A stretch of 64,000 bases of DNA from Haemophilus influenzae (GTDB lineage: Bacteria; Pseudomonadota; Gammaproteobacteria; Enterobacterales; Pasteurellaceae), in NCBI GenBank assembly GCA_923172585.1, contig OV298644.1, forward strand, positions 186,976 to 250,975, given 5' to 3'. Position numbers and translations under genes: made by a program. Below the pieces are notes generated by a model. It had not been told where the DNA came from. It ran no database searches and saw nothing but the letters and a program-made list of their open reading frames with translations. Numbering within the stretch: position 1 is the stretch's first letter; each line of letters begins with the position of its first letter. Below are positions 51,585 through 62,359 of this stretch, piece by piece.

Positions 51585-52373
51585 ATGCATAAAATAAAAT
51601 CTTTGGCATTGCTTGCCGTGGCAGCATTGGTTATTGGATGTTCAAGTGGTTCAAAAGATGTTGAACAAGCATCGGTAAATGAATTATACACAAAAGGTAC
51701 AACATCATTACAAGAAGGTAGTTACTCTGAAGCTATTCGCTATTTAAAAGCGACGACTGAGCGTTTTCCAGGTAGCGTTTATCAAGAACAAGCAATGTTA
51801 GATTTAATTTATGCAAATTATAAAACACAAGATTATACGCAAGTATTATTGATGGTAGATAGCTTTTTACATCAATTTCCACAAAGCCCAAATCAAGCCT
51901 ATGCGGTATATATGGCTGGCTTAACTAATGCAGCAACAGGGGATAATTTCATTCAAGATTTTTTTGGAATTGACCGTGCTACACGTGAAACAACCTCCAT
52001 GCGTACCGCTTTTTCTAATTTCCAAAACTTAGTTCGTGTATTCCCTAATAGCCCTTACTCACAAGATGCTTTAGCTCGTATGGCTTATATTAAAGATGCA
52101 CTGGCTCGTCACGAATTAGAGATTGCAAAATTCTATGTAAAACGTAAAGCGTGGGTAGCAGTTGCAAATCGTGTGGTAGGAATGTTAAAACAATATCCTG
52201 ATACTAAAGCAACTTATGAAGGATTATTTCTGATGCAGGAAGCTTATGAAAAAATGGGTTTAACCGCATTAGCAAATGATACTCAAAAAATTATTGATGC
52301 GAATAAAGATAAAACTTTTGCACCAATTGAAAAACCAAACGAGCCAGACTTAAAAGTGCCAGCAGTAAAATAG
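51585..52373 (+). CDS. bamD: Outer membrane assembly lipoprotein BamD
   Basis: Essential lipoprotein of the BAM complex; in Haemophilus it was also named ComL. The 262-residue precursor has a lipobox ALVIGCSS. TPR repeats follow (VNELYTKGTTSLQEGSYSEAIRYL, YQEQAMLDLIYANYKTQDYTQV, YSQDALARMAYIKD). The ATG at 51585 has AAGGA upstream; the frame is open 10 codons earlier. Confidence 0.95.
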   Translation: MHKIKSLALLAVAALVIGCSSGSKDVEQASVNELYTKGTTSLQEGSYSEAIRYLKATTERFPGSVYQEQAMLDLIYANYKTQDYTQVLLMVDSFLHQFPQSPNQAYAVYMAGLTNAATGDNFIQDFFGIDRATRETTSMRTAFSNFQNLVRVFPNSPYSQDALARMAYIKDALARHELEIAKFYVKRKAWVAVANRVVGMLKQYPDTKATYEGLFLMQEAYEKMGLTALANDTQKIIDANKDKTFAPIEKPNEPDLKVPAVK

Positions 52374-52401
52374 CAATAACTGCAGAAAAATCGAATACTC
52401 T

Positions 52402-52454
52402 CTGCACCCTAAAAGTTGAATAAAATTTAAACTAATTAAGGTGCAGATTTTTTT
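52402..52454 (+). terminator. bamD terminator candidate
   Basis: CTGCACC and GGTGCAG pair around a long AT-rich loop (about 31 bases) and run into ATTTTTTT. Confidence 0.5.
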
Positions 52455-52935
52455 ATTTTTTATCAACTGAAAATGCTTTACCATAATTTGCACAAATAAT
52501 CTGAGCAGCATTATAAAGCGTTGTATCAGGTGTTAAACTTAACGTATGTTTCTTTTGCTTTTTAGGTGCTGCCCGCAAACCCTGTCCCCAAAATTCATCA
52601 TAGAAATCAGTTCGTATTTGAGTTAAATGATAATTTGCACAATTCAAAATCTTATACTGACGAACAGAACGTGCATAACGTTTAGGCTCAGGATAAACAT
52701 ACAATCCCTTATCTAAATTCACCACTGCATCAAAATGTACAATTTGTGGCTCTTGGTTATCCACCCAGATCGATTCACTATCGATGTAATAATTCACATT
52801 CTTTACCAAACGTACATATCCGCTTCGTACATCAGTCGGCGGTGCCAGCTTCACATCATTTTGTTCAGCCTTTTGAGTTTGAGCAGAACAAGCGGTAAGT
52901 AACCCAAGTGATAATGTTAAAATAATTTTTTTCAT
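52453..52935 (-). CDS. pe: Surface adhesin protein E (PE)
   Basis: A 160-residue lipoprotein known in non-typeable H. influenzae to bind epithelial cells, vitronectin, laminin, plasminogen and haem. The signal ends LLTAC (Cys about residue 16). The mature part holds the central host-binding region (KRYARSVRQYKILNCANYHL, then RTDFYDEFWGQG) and two cysteines (NCANYH, IICANYG) that can pair. Recognised by whole-sequence resemblance to protein E and its place next to bamD and pfl genes. Confidence 0.9.
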   Translation of the reverse strand: MKKIILTLSLGLLTACSAQTQKAEQNDVKLAPPTDVRSGYVRLVKNVNYYIDSESIWVDNQEPQIVHFDAVVNLDKGLYVYPEPKRYARSVRQYKILNCANYHLTQIRTDFYDEFWGQGLRAAPKKQKKHTLSLTPDTTLYNAAQIICANYGKAFSVDKK

Positions 52936-52966
52936 TATTTACTCCTTATGTTAGCTGACATTTATT

Positions 52967-53707
52967 CTAGAATTTTACAGTGTGTCCATAACCTTCTAGA
53001 ATTGTTTTAATATGTTCTAAGGATTCTTTAGTTGGCGGTAATACATCTTCAAGCTCATAATCTAACCCAAGGGTTTTCCATTTATGTGCACCTAATCGAT
53101 GATAAGGAAGAAGTTCAACTTTTTCAATATTGGTCATACCTTCAATAAACTGACCTAATAAATGCACATCGTGATCGCTATCAGTATAACCAGGAACCAC
53201 AACATAACGAATCCAAGTATGTTGATTACGTTTTTGCAAATATTTTGCAAATTCAAGGGTACGTTTATTTGGTACCCCAATAAGATTTTGATGAACTTGA
53301 TCATTAAGTTCTTTTAAATCAAGTAAAACAAGATCGGTTACATCTAATAATTCATCAATAATATGATCATAATGACGTACAAAACCATTTGTATCTAAGC
53401 AAGTATTAATCCCTTCCTCTTTACAAGCACGGAACCAATCACGCACAAACTCTGCTTGTAACACAGCCTCACCGCCAGATGCCGTAACACCACCGCCAGT
53501 AGCATTCATAAAATGGCGATAAGTCACGACTTCTTGCATTAAATCTTCAACACTGATTTCTTTACCACCTTCAAGATCCCAAGTATCACGATTGTGGCAA
53601 TATTTGCAGCGCATCAAGCAGCCTTGCATAAATAAAATAAAACGAATACCCGGCCCATCTACAGTGCCACAGGATTCAAAAGAGTGAATTCGTCCAAGAA
53701 CTGACAT
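52967..53707 (-). CDS. pflA: Pyruvate formate-lyase activating enzyme
   Basis: Radical SAM enzyme that installs the glycyl radical on PflB. The 246-residue protein has [14 protein letters not shown] with the CxxxCxxC cluster site, [14 protein letters not shown] for SAM binding and LDTNGFV. It follows pflB by about 130 bases containing a terminator, so it is partly separated in expression. Confidence 0.97.
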   Translation of the reverse strand: MSVLGRIHSFESCGTVDGPGIRFILFMQGCLMRCKYCHNRDTWDLEGGKEISVEDLMQEVVTYRHFMNATGGGVTASGGEAVLQAEFVRDWFRACKEEGINTCLDTNGFVRHYDHIIDELLDVTDLVLLDLKELNDQVHQNLIGVPNKRTLEFAKYLQKRNQHTWIRYVVVPGYTDSDHDVHLLGQFIEGMTNIEKVELLPYHRLGAHKWKTLGLDYELEDVLPPTKESLEHIKTILEGYGHTVKF

Positions 53708-53760
53708 ACATAAATTTCCTACAATTAGATATAGCTAAATTTTACCAAATATTTAGTCTA

Positions 53761-53792
53761 TAAAAAATGAGCCTGATTTAAATCAGGCTCAT
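53761..53792 (-). terminator. pflB terminator
   Basis: ATGAGCCTGAT-TTAA-ATCAGGCTCAT followed on the minus strand by TTTTTAT, an 11-bp perfect stem. Confidence 0.85.
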
Positions 53793-53837
53793 ACATATTA
53801 TGTTCCCGCCAAAGTGCGGTCAAAAATAAACATGTTT

Positions 53838-56150
53838 TTACATTGACTCTGTGAAAGTTCTAGTAATTACGTCTTGTTGTTGCTCTTTAGTTAAAGAGTT
53901 AAAACGTACTGCGTAACCTGATACACGGATAGTCAATTGTGGATATTTATCCGGATTTTCCATTGCATCTAACAACATTTCACGGTTTAACACGTTCACA
54001 TTTAAGTGTTGGCCACCTTCAACCGTTGCTTCGTGGTGGAAGTAACCATCCATTAAGCCAGCAAGGTTGCGACGTTGTGCTTCGGCATCTTTACCTAAGG
54101 CATTTGGTACGATTGAGAAGGTATAAGAAATACCATCTTTCGCGTAAGCAAATGGAAGTTTAGCTACAGAAGTTAATGATGCTACCGCACCTTTTTGGTC
54201 ACGACCGTGCATTGGGTTCGCACCTGGTCCGAATGGTGCACCAGCACGACGACCATCAGGGGTATTACCAGTTTTCTTACCATAAACTACGTTAGAAGTA
54301 ATGGTTAATACAGATTGTGTAGGCACTGCATTGCGGTAAGTTTTAAGTTTTTGAATTTTCTTCATGAAACGTTCAACTAAGTCACAAGCGATGTCATCAA
54401 CACGGTTATCATTGTTACCATATTGTGGATATTCACCTTCGATTTCAAAGTCGATTGCTACGTTAGTTGCAACAACATTGCCATCTTTATCTTTGATGTC
54501 GCCACGAACTGGTTTAACTTTCGCATATTTGATTGCTGAAAGTGAGTCAGCCGCAACAGAAAGACCTGCGATACCACAAGCCATGGTACGGTATACATCA
54601 CGATCGTGTAATGCCATTAATGCTGCTTCGTATGAATATTTATCGTGCATATAGTGGATTACGTTTAAGGCAGTCACATATTGTTTTGCCAACCAATCCA
54701 TGAAACTATCCATACGAGTCATTACTGTATCAAAATCTAATACTTCATCAGTAATTGGTGCAGTTTTCGGGCCTACTTGCATACCTAATTTTTCATCAAT
54801 ACCGCCGTTGATTGCGTATAACAATGTTTTCGCTAAGTTTGCACGTGCACCGAAGAATTGCATTTGTTTACCCACAATCATTGGTGATACACAACATGCG
54901 ATTGCGTAGTCATCGTTGTTGAAGTCTGGACGCATTAAATCATCGTTTTCGTATTGAACTGATGAGGTATCAATCGATACTTTTGCACAGAAACGTTTGA
55001 AGTTTTCAGGTAATTGTTCAGACCAAAGAATGGTTAAGTTTGGTTCTGGAGAAGTACCCATGTTGTAAAGAGTGTGTAAAATACGGAATGTATTTTTGGT
55101 TACTAATGTACGACCATCTAAACCCATACCTGCGATGGTTTCAGTTGCCCACATTGGGTCACCAGAGAATAATTGATCGTATTCAGGTGTACGTAAGAAA
55201 CGAACCATACGAAGTTTCATAACTAAGTGGTCAACTAATTCTTGCGCTTCAGTTTCAGTAATTTTTCCTGCTTTTAAATCACGTTCGATGTACACGTCAA
55301 TAAAGGTTGCGGTACGACCGAATGACATTGCAGCACCATTTTGTGATTTTATTGCAGCAAGATAAGCAAAGTACATCCATTGAATGGCTTCTTGAGCATT
55401 AGTTGCTGGGTTAGAAATATCATAACCATAGCTTTCTGCCATTTGTTTTAATTGACCTAATGCACGGTGTTGTTCTGCGATTTCTTCACGTAAACGAATT
55501 GTTGCTTCAAGATTTACGCCATCTTCTAAATCTTTTTGTAAAGAAGAGAATTGTGCGTATTTATCTTTCATTAAGAAATCTACACCATAAAGTGCTACAC
55601 GACGGTAGTCACCGATGATACGACCACGACCATAAGCATCTGGAAGACCAGTTAATACCCCAGATTTACGGCAACGTAAAATATCTGGCGTATAAACATC
55701 GAATACACCTTGGTTATGTGTTTTACGGTATTCAGTGAAGATTTTTTTCACTTTTGGATCAAGTTCACGACCATAAACTTTACAAGAACCTTCCACCATT
55801 TTGATACCACCGAATGGCATAATGGCACGTTTTAAAGGTTCATCAGTTTGAAGACCAACGATTTTTTCTAAATCTTTGTTAATGTAACCAGGTGCGTGAG
55901 AGATAATGGTAGATGGTGTATGTTCATCAAAATCTAATGGCGCGTGAGTACGGTTTTCAATTTTAATACCTTCCATCACAGATTCCCAAAGCTTGGTTGT
56001 TGCTTCGGTTGGACCTGCTAAGAAAGAGTCATCGCCTTCATAAGGGGTATAGTTTTTTTGGATAAAGTCACGTACATTGACATTTTCTTGCCAATCGCCA
56101 CCAGCAAAACCAGCCCACGCCAATTTTTGCATTTCATTAAGTTCTGACAT
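53838..56150 (-). CDS. pflB: Formate acetyltransferase (pyruvate formate-lyase)
   Basis: Converts pyruvate and CoA to acetyl-CoA and formate in anaerobic growth. The 770-residue enzyme has the paired catalytic cysteines in [11 protein letters not shown] (about 417-418) and the glycyl-radical motif [13 protein letters not shown] near the C-terminus. The ATG at 56150 (MSELNEMQ) is chosen over one 6 bases upstream because AAGGA is 7 bases before it. Operon focA-pflB reads leftward, with pflA behind. Confidence 0.98.
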   Translation of the reverse strand: MSELNEMQKLAWAGFAGGDWQENVNVRDFIQKNYTPYEGDDSFLAGPTEATTKLWESVMEGIKIENRTHAPLDFDEHTPSTIISHAPGYINKDLEKIVGLQTDEPLKRAIMPFGGIKMVEGSCKVYGRELDPKVKKIFTEYRKTHNQGVFDVYTPDILRCRKSGVLTGLPDAYGRGRIIGDYRRVALYGVDFLMKDKYAQFSSLQKDLEDGVNLEATIRLREEIAEQHRALGQLKQMAESYGYDISNPATNAQEAIQWMYFAYLAAIKSQNGAAMSFGRTATFIDVYIERDLKAGKITETEAQELVDHLVMKLRMVRFLRTPEYDQLFSGDPMWATETIAGMGLDGRTLVTKNTFRILHTLYNMGTSPEPNLTILWSEQLPENFKRFCAKVSIDTSSVQYENDDLMRPDFNNDDYAIACCVSPMIVGKQMQFFGARANLAKTLLYAINGGIDEKLGMQVGPKTAPITDEVLDFDTVMTRMDSFMDWLAKQYVTALNVIHYMHDKYSYEAALMALHDRDVYRTMACGIAGLSVAADSLSAIKYAKVKPVRGDIKDKDGNVVATNVAIDFEIEGEYPQYGNNDNRVDDIACDLVERFMKKIQKLKTYRNAVPTQSVLTITSNVVYGKKTGNTPDGRRAGAPFGPGANPMHGRDQKGAVASLTSVAKLPFAYAKDGISYTFSIVPNALGKDAEAQRRNLAGLMDGYFHHEATVEGGQHLNVNVLNREMLLDAMENPDKYPQLTIRVSGYAVRFNSLTKEQQQDVITRTFTESM

Positions 56151-56183
56151 AGTCATTTCCTTTGTTAATTAATAAATAAATCT

Positions 56184-57038
56184 TTAATGTGTTTTGGTTA
56201 AATAACGTTGGAATACACCAATACAAATTGCCCCGCCGACAATATTTCCCAACGTTACAGGGATTAAATTCTTCACGATGAAATGGTACAAATCTAAATC
56301 TGCGTATTTCATCGGATCAACACCGATTTGTTGCCAAAATTCAGGTGTACTAAAATGTGCGGTAATAATTCCCATCGGAATCATAAACATATTAGCCACA
56401 CAGTGTTCAAATCCTGACGCGACAAACAAACCAATCGGCATAATCATAATAAATGCTTTGTCTGTAACAGTCTTACCAGAATAAGACATCCAAACCGCCA
56501 CACACACCATAATGTTACATAAAATACCTAGGTTAAAAGCTTCAAACCAAGTGTGATGAATTTTATGTTGGGCGGTTGCAAGAATTGTTAAACCCCATTG
56601 ACCATTTGCTGCCATTGTTTGTCCACTAAACCAAATAACAGCCGCAATAAATAAACCACCGACGAAGTTGCCTAAATACACCACGATCCAATTTCAAATC
56701 ATTTGTGTCGTGGTGATTCTACCGCCTACACGGGCGACTAAAGTTAAAGTAGAAGAAGTGAATAATTCAGATCCTAAAATCACCACCATAATTACGCCCA
56801 AGGAGAAGACTAATCCACCTACTAACTTGGTTAATCCCCAAGGTGCGCCTGCACTAGCAGTTTGTGTTGTCGTGTAAAATACAAAGGCTAAGGCAATACA
56901 AGCACCGGCACTAATACCGGACATAAACGATAAAAATGGACGTTTATTTGCTTTATAAGTTGCTGTATTTTCTGCATAATCCGTTGCTTCAACAGGTGTG
57001 AGCGCAACAGAAGATAGTTTTTGATTTTCTGATGCCAT
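56184..57038 (-). pseudogene. focA: Formate channel FocA, interrupted by a stop codon
   Basis: FocA exports and imports formate across the inner membrane. The pentameric-channel family segments are visible: PWGLTKLVGGLVFSLGVIMV, then VYLGNFVGGLFIAAVIWFSG and CNIMVCVAVWMSYSGKTV. The frame is intact except for a TGA at 56694-56696 between TTQMI and NWIVVYLGNF, where Trp (TGG) is expected; one base change. The ATG at 57038 (MASENQK) has GGAG 7 bases upstream. Readthrough length would be 284 residues, normal for FocA. Confidence 0.9.
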
Positions 57039-57542
57039 AATCAAACTCCAACTATTGACATTGAAAAAGTTGATGAAAATTTAATACTTTTAACAAGTTT
57101 ACGACTACAAATACTTCTATAATTGGTGCTATTTTACTCTCCTCCCCTTTCATTGCAAAGAAAAGCAAAAATTATTTCAACAAACTTTGATATTTTGCAA
57201 GGTTTGTTTAATTAAAGACAAAATTCCCATATTAATATTCGCTCAATTTCATACATTCAGAGTAAGTAAAGCACTTAATTTGAAACTTGTTTTATTCGCG
57301 TAATACCGTGAATTCCCCCAGATAATCATCCACTTTTCCAAAACCTTGATTATTCACAACAGGCAAATTCAGAATTTTTTTAAACGAACCAGATTAAGTG
57401 TATAGACTTGCTATTTTGAGTAATTAATAGCATTATTTTGATCTTTTTGAAGAAAAAGGCGATCTTTGTCATAAAATAATGATTTAAGTGCGGTTAAAAT
57501 TTTGGTTAATTTTAAGTGCACTTCTTTATAAAGGAGCAGATT
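57039..57542. promoter_or_regulatory. Control region between focA and nagK
   Basis: A 504-base gene-free, AT-rich region. TTGATATTTTGCAA (57187-57200; TTGCA-N4-ATCAA on the focA strand) resembles an FNR site with one mismatch and would fit anaerobic induction of focA-pfl. An uptake core is at 57486. I see no small ORF with a ribosome site, and no clear promoter for nagK beyond the AAAGGAG before its start. Confidence 0.35.
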
Positions 57543-58457
57543 ATGTATTATGGTTTAGATATTGGTGGCACGAAAATAGAGCTTGCCGTATTCAATGAAA
57601 AATTAGAAAAATTATATTCTGAACGGGTGCCAACACCTAAAACCGACTATGAAGAATGGCTTAACACGATTGTGGATTTAGTGAATCGTGCTGATGAAAA
57701 GTTTGGTGAAGTGGGCACCGTAGGTTTGGGCGTACCTGGTTTTGTTAATCAACAAACTGGATTAGCCGAAATTACCAATATTCGTGTGGCAGATAATAAA
57801 CCAATTTTATACGATTTGTCTGCACGTTTAGGCCGTGAAGTGCGGGCAGAAAATGACGCAAATTGTTTCGCGTTATCTGAAGCATGGGATGCTGAAAATC
57901 AGCAATATCCGACTGTACTTGGTTTAATTCTTGGAACTGGTTTTGGTGGTGGCTTTGTCTTAAATGGTAAAGTTCATTCAGGTCAAGTGGGAATGGCGGG
58001 AGAGCTTGGTCATTTACAACTAAATTATCATGCTTTGAAATTATTGGGATGGGATAAAGCCCCAATTTATCAATGCGGTTGTGGCAACAAGGCTTGTTTG
58101 GATAATTATTTGTCTGGTCGCGGTTTTGAAATGCTTTATCAAGATTTGAAAGGCGAAACATTATCCGCTCGTGAAATTATTGATTTGTTCTATCAAGGCA
58201 ATGAAAGTGCGGTAGATTTTGTGAACCTTTTTGTTGAGTTGGCGGCGATTTCTATTGGCAATATCATTACGGCATTTGATCCGCATATGATTGTGCTAGG
58301 CGGTGGATTATCTAATTTTGATTACCTTTATGAGGCTTTACCAAAAGCATTACCGCCTCACTTGATGCGGACAGCAAAAGTTCCACCAATTAAAAAAGCG
58401 AAACACGGCGATTCTGGTGGTGTGCGTGGTGCGGCAGCATTGTTTTTAACCAAATAA
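57543..58457 (+). CDS. nagK: N-acetylglucosamine kinase
   Basis: A 304-residue ROK kinase, [17 protein letters not shown], with END-type substrate residues ([22 protein letters not shown]), [20 protein letters not shown] and the zinc motif [19 protein letters not shown]. It aligns along its whole length with E. coli NagK. Its product GlcNAc-6-P feeds NagA in the 17 kb cluster. The ATG at 57543 has GGAG upstream. An uptake core lies in the coding sequence (58205). Confidence 0.93.
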   Translation: MYYGLDIGGTKIELAVFNEKLEKLYSERVPTPKTDYEEWLNTIVDLVNRADEKFGEVGTVGLGVPGFVNQQTGLAEITNIRVADNKPILYDLSARLGREVRAENDANCFALSEAWDAENQQYPTVLGLILGTGFGGGFVLNGKVHSGQVGMAGELGHLQLNYHALKLLGWDKAPIYQCGCGNKACLDNYLSGRGFEMLYQDLKGETLSAREIIDLFYQGNESAVDFVNLFVELAAISIGNIITAFDPHMIVLGGGLSNFDYLYEALPKALPPHLMRTAKVPPIKKAKHGDSGGVRGAAALFLTK

Positions 58458-58640
58458 TTCAACAAACTAGTGGGGCGTATTCAAATAATATGCCCTTTTT
58501 TTTGAAAAATATTTAGAATATTCTAAATTTATTAGATTTTTTCTTTTTTGTTTTTCTTTTCTTTAGAGAAATTATTAAAAAATCTCGCCTTTTCATTGAA
58601 AAACCATACAATCAAATTATTTATCGCTTGAGGGATGATT

Positions 58641-60080
58641 ATGGACTTTGAATTTTCAAAAATGTTAGAAGAAGTGCTAACTTGGATAGTCGCACACCTT
58701 GATGGACCTTTATGGGATGCCACAATTGTTATTTTGCTTGGGACTGGTCTATTTTTTACCATTACAACAGGATTTGTGCAGTTCCGTTTATTCCCAGCAA
58801 GCCTTCGTGAAATGTGGTTTGGTCGTGCGGTGGAGGGGAGTTCATTAACACCTTTCCAAGCGTTTACGACAGGTCTTGCGAGCCGCGTTGGTGTGGGTAA
58901 CATTGGTGGGGTTGCAACGGCAATCGCCTTGGGAGGCGAAGGCGCAGTGTTTTGGATGTGGGTAACGGCATTTATTGGTATGTCGAGTGCTTTCGCTGAA
59001 TCTACCCTTGCTCAATTATTTAAAATTCAAGATAAAGATGGATCATTCCGTGGTGGCCCTGCTTATTATATTGTGCAAGGTTTAAAATCACGTTGTATGG
59101 CAGTGGCTTTTGCACTTGCATTAATTTTTACATTTGGTTTTGCCTTTAATTCTGTGCAGGCAAACTCTATTGTTGAAGCAACGAGTAATGCGTGGAATTG
59201 GAAAGGGGAATATGTCGGTATTTCATTAGTAATTTTTACCGCACTTATTATTTTCGGTGGCGTTAAGCGCATTGCGGTTATTTCGAGCAACCTTGTACCA
59301 ATGATGGCACTTTTCTATTTGATTATGGCGGTAATTATTCTTGGCATGCATATTGATATGATCCCTTCCGTGATTCATCGTATTGTTCAAAGTGCATTTA
59401 GTTTTGATGCTGCCGCTGGCGGAATGTTTGGTGCGCTGGTATCGAAAGCAATGATGATGGGGATTAAACGTGGTTTATTCTCAAACGAAGCGGGGATGGG
59501 ATCTGCGCCTAATTCGGCTGCAGCAGCTCACGTTAAGCATCCAGTTAGCCAAGGTTTAGTGCAAATGCTCGGTGTGTTTGTTGATACAATGATCGTTTGT
59601 ACTTGTACTGCCGTTATTATTTTGCTTTCGAATAATTATGGTAGCGAAACACTCAAAAGTATCTCACTTACGCAAAATGCTTTGCAATACCACATAGGTG
59701 AATTTGGGGTGCATTTCCTGGCGTTTATCTTATTGTTATTCGCTTATTCTTCTATTATTGGTAACTATGCTTATGCGGAAAGCAATATCCGTTTTATAAA
59801 AAATAAACCTTGGTTTGTATTTTTGTTCCGTTTAATGGTGCTATTTTTCGTGTATTTCGGTGCGGTTCGCTCTGGTAATGTGGTGTGGAATTTCGCAGAT
59901 ACGGTGATGGCAGTCATGGCAATCATTAACTTGATCGCAATTTTGATGTTGTCGCCAATCGTATGGAAATTAATGAAGGATTATCAACGCCAGCTTAAAG
60001 AAGGAAAAACGCCAGAGTTTAAAATTGATGAATACCCTGAATTACGTAAGAAAATATTTGATTCCCGCATTTGGAAATAA
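58641..60080 (+). CDS. Sodium:alanine symporter (AGCS family)
   Basis: A 479-residue membrane protein with about eleven segments. Family signatures: GTGLFFTITTGFVQFRLFP, GVGNIGGVATAIALGGEGAVFWMW, GGPAYYIVQGL, FSNEAGMGSAPNSAAAAH. It imports alanine or glycine with Na+, which fits an organism with a sodium-pumping NADH dehydrogenase. The second of two close ATGs (58641) is spaced 6 bases from GAGGG. Confidence 0.92.
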   Translation: MDFEFSKMLEEVLTWIVAHLDGPLWDATIVILLGTGLFFTITTGFVQFRLFPASLREMWFGRAVEGSSLTPFQAFTTGLASRVGVGNIGGVATAIALGGEGAVFWMWVTAFIGMSSAFAESTLAQLFKIQDKDGSFRGGPAYYIVQGLKSRCMAVAFALALIFTFGFAFNSVQANSIVEATSNAWNWKGEYVGISLVIFTALIIFGGVKRIAVISSNLVPMMALFYLIMAVIILGMHIDMIPSVIHRIVQSAFSFDAAAGGMFGALVSKAMMMGIKRGLFSNEAGMGSAPNSAAAAHVKHPVSQGLVQMLGVFVDTMIVCTCTAVIILLSNNYGSETLKSISLTQNALQYHIGEFGVHFLAFILLLFAYSSIIGNYAYAESNIRFIKNKPWFVFLFRLMVLFFVYFGAVRSGNVVWNFADTVMAVMAIINLIAILMLSPIVWKLMKDYQRQLKEGKTPEFKIDEYPELRKKIFDSRIWK

Positions 60081-60195
60081 AGATAAAATGGCTAGAAAGA
60101 GATTATCTACCTTTCCAAAGAGTTAGATTATTATTTAAAGAAATTTTTTGATATTGTTTCAGGCTTGGTTCTTCTAGTTCAGACTGAATAAACTA

Positions 60196-60225
60196 TTGCC
60201 GGCACTTTTTACCGCCCTCGTGCCG
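60196..60225. repeat. GC-rich inverted repeat between the symporter gene and fghA
   Basis: GCCGGCAC and GTGCCGGC form an 8-bp stem with a 14-base loop; it has no T tract directly after it. It lies between convergent genes and may limit read-through. Confidence 0.45.
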
Positions 60226-60264
60226 GCTATTCCAAACTGCTTTGAAAACTGACCGCTCTTTAGC

Positions 60265-61092
60265 TTACTTCAAAAATGCCGCATGATAGGCAATATGCTC
60301 GCCAATAAAACTGGCGATGAAGTAATAGCTGTGATCATAGCCTTTATGGAAGCGCACATCGACTGGCTGACTTGCTACTCGACAGGTTTCGATAAAATCT
60401 TCGGTACGCAATTGTGTAGGCAAAAACTCATCTTCCAAGCCCTGCTCAATGCGCATACCTTGCACTTTATAGCCTTGTTGAATGAGCGAGCTGGCATCAT
60501 ATTGCTGCCATTTTTCACGATCTTCCCCTAAATAGGTAGAAAAGGCTTTTTCTCCCCAAGGCACAAGGCTTGGCGACAAAATGGGCGAAAAGGCAGAAAC
60601 ACTTTGATAACGTTCCCGATTTCGCAGTGCCAATACCAATGCACCGTGTCCGCCCATTGAATGTCCCATAATGGAACGTTTGCCGTTGGTAGAGAAATTT
60701 GCTTCAATCAAATCAGGCAATTCATTCAAGATATAATCATACATTTGATAATTCATCGCCCAAGGCTGCTCGGTCGCATTAAGATAAAAGCCCGCTCCCT
60801 GCCCTAAATCGTAAGCCGCATCGTTCGGCACTTGCTCTCCACGAGGGCTAGTATCAGGCGCAACCACAATCACTTGATGTTCTGCCGCATAACGCTGGAA
60901 GCCTGATTTGGTAATGAAATTTTGTTCAGTACAAGTTAAGCCAGAAAGCCAATAAATCACGCCAAGCGGTCGATTTTCTGGATTATTTGGCAAATAGACG
61001 GCAAATTTCATTTCACATTGAAGTGTTTGGGCATTATGTGCCCAAACTTGCTGTGAACCGCCAAAAATTTGATGTTGTTCAATTAGTTTCAT
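60265..61092 (-). CDS. fghA: S-formylglutathione hydrolase
   Basis: Hydrolyses S-formylglutathione to formate and glutathione, the second step of formaldehyde detoxification. The 275-residue esterase-D protein has YWLSGLTCTEQNFITKSG, the nucleophile motif GHSMGGHGALVLALRN and the late His in GYDHSYYFIASFIGEHIAYHAAFL. It starts 8 bases after adhC, forming an adhC-fghA operon. Confidence 0.96.
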   Translation of the reverse strand: MKLIEQHQIFGGSQQVWAHNAQTLQCEMKFAVYLPNNPENRPLGVIYWLSGLTCTEQNFITKSGFQRYAAEHQVIVVAPDTSPRGEQVPNDAAYDLGQGAGFYLNATEQPWAMNYQMYDYILNELPDLIEANFSTNGKRSIMGHSMGGHGALVLALRNRERYQSVSAFSPILSPSLVPWGEKAFSTYLGEDREKWQQYDASSLIQQGYKVQGMRIEQGLEDEFLPTQLRTEDFIETCRVASQPVDVRFHKGYDHSYYFIASFIGEHIAYHAAFLK

Positions 61093-61100
61093 AGCGTACC

Positions 61101-62237
61101 TTAGTAGTGAATAACAGTACGGATTGATTTACCTTCGTGCATTAATTCAAAGGCTTCATTAATTTGATCAAGTGGCATTGTGTGAGTCACAAACGGTTCT
61201 AACTGGATGTCGCCTTTCATTGAATCTTCCACCATTTGCGGAAGTTCAGAGCGACCTTTCACGCCACCAAATGCCGAACCTTTCCAAACACGGCCTGTTA
61301 CCAATTGGAACGGACGCGTTGAAATTTCTTGTCCTGCACCCGCTACGCCGATGATAATGGATTGTCCCCAGCCACGGTGAGCACTTTCTAATGCTTGACG
61401 CATTACGTTTACATTACCGATACATTCAAAGGTATGGTCAATGCCCCATTTATTAATATCTAACAACACATCTTTGATCGGCTTATCGTAATCATTAGGG
61501 TTTAAACAATCCGTTGCACCAAACTGTTTTGCCAACTCAAATTTTGCAGGATTGGTATCAATGGCGATAATACGGCCAGCTTTGGCTTGACGCGCACCTT
61601 GCACTACCGCTAAACCAATCGCACCCAAGCCAAACACGGCAACAGAGTCGCCTTCTTGTACTTTTGCTGTATTATGTACCGCACCAATACCTGTAGTAAC
61701 GCCGCAGCCGAGCAAACACACTTGTTCGTGGTTCGCTTCAGGGTTGATTTTCGCCAGTGAAACTTCCGCAACAACTGAGTACTCACTGAAAGTCGAACAG
61801 CCCATATAGTGATAGATCGGCTGACCTTGATAAGAAAAACGTGTCGTGCAATCAGGCATTAAGCCTTTACCTTGCGTGTCACGCACTGAGACGCATAAGT
61901 TGGTTTTACCCGAGCGGCAAAACTCACATTCGCCACATTCAGCAGTATAAAGAGGAATGACGTGATCGCCCGGTTTTACGCTTAACACACCTTCGCCAAC
62001 CGCAACAACCACACCCGCACCTTCGTGTCCTAGCACCACAGGGAATACCCCTTCAGGATCGCTTCCTGATAACGTAAACGCATCAGTATGGCAAACGCCC
62101 GTGTGCGTGTTACGAATTAACACTTCGCCTTTGCGAGGCATTTCTACGTCGATTTCCACAATTTGTAAGGGTTGATTTGGAGCGAATGCCACCGCCGCAC
62201 GAGATTTGATGGTTGAATTGATTTGTTTAATTTCCAT
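61101..62237 (-). CDS. adhC: S-(hydroxymethyl)glutathione dehydrogenase / class III alcohol dehydrogenase
   Basis: Oxidises the formaldehyde-glutathione adduct and also reduces S-nitrosoglutathione. The 378-residue enzyme has catalytic zinc ligands in [20 protein letters not shown] and [13 protein letters not shown], structural zinc cysteines in [15 protein letters not shown], and the NAD motif [14 protein letters not shown]. The ATG at 62237 (MEIKQINST) is preceded by AGAGGA; codons upstream are not part of the family. Divergent from its MerR regulator. Confidence 0.97.
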   Translation of the reverse strand: MEIKQINSTIKSRAAVAFAPNQPLQIVEIDVEMPRKGEVLIRNTHTGVCHTDAFTLSGSDPEGVFPVVLGHEGAGVVVAVGEGVLSVKPGDHVIPLYTAECGECEFCRSGKTNLCVSVRDTQGKGLMPDCTTRFSYQGQPIYHYMGCSTFSEYSVVAEVSLAKINPEANHEQVCLLGCGVTTGIGAVHNTAKVQEGDSVAVFGLGAIGLAVVQGARQAKAGRIIAIDTNPAKFELAKQFGATDCLNPNDYDKPIKDVLLDINKWGIDHTFECIGNVNVMRQALESAHRGWGQSIIIGVAGAGQEISTRPFQLVTGRVWKGSAFGGVKGRSELPQMVEDSMKGDIQLEPFVTHTMPLDQINEAFELMHEGKSIRTVIHY

Positions 62238-62291
62238 TGTTTTTCCTCTTAATTCATTGACAAATTTGCCTTGCCTAAGCAAGATAGTATC

Positions 62292-62322
62292 AGTTTACAC
62301 TTTAGAGCTCACTCTAAAGCAA
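62292..62322 (-). promoter_or_regulatory. adhC promoter with MerR-type 19-bp spacer and operator
   Basis: On the minus strand TTGCTT (62317-62322) and TAAACT (62292-62297) are separated by exactly 19 bases. The spacer is overlapped by a perfect dyad CTTTAGAG-n4-CTCTAAAG (62300-62319). This long spacer with a central dyad is the hallmark of promoters activated by MerR-family regulators. Confidence 0.8.
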
Positions 62323-62359
62323 GTGTTTTTTTACCATTTTTGTTTAAAGGGAATAAAAA

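Noticed and set aside
57420-57542. Possible FNR boxes near nagK (TTTTGATC and GCGATC stretches)
   Set aside because: Only half-sites without a correctly spaced partner; too weak to call.
60196-60225. GC-rich palindrome as a possible attachment site
   Set aside because: There is no integrase, no direct-repeat partner and no tRNA beside it; it is a simple intergenic hairpin.
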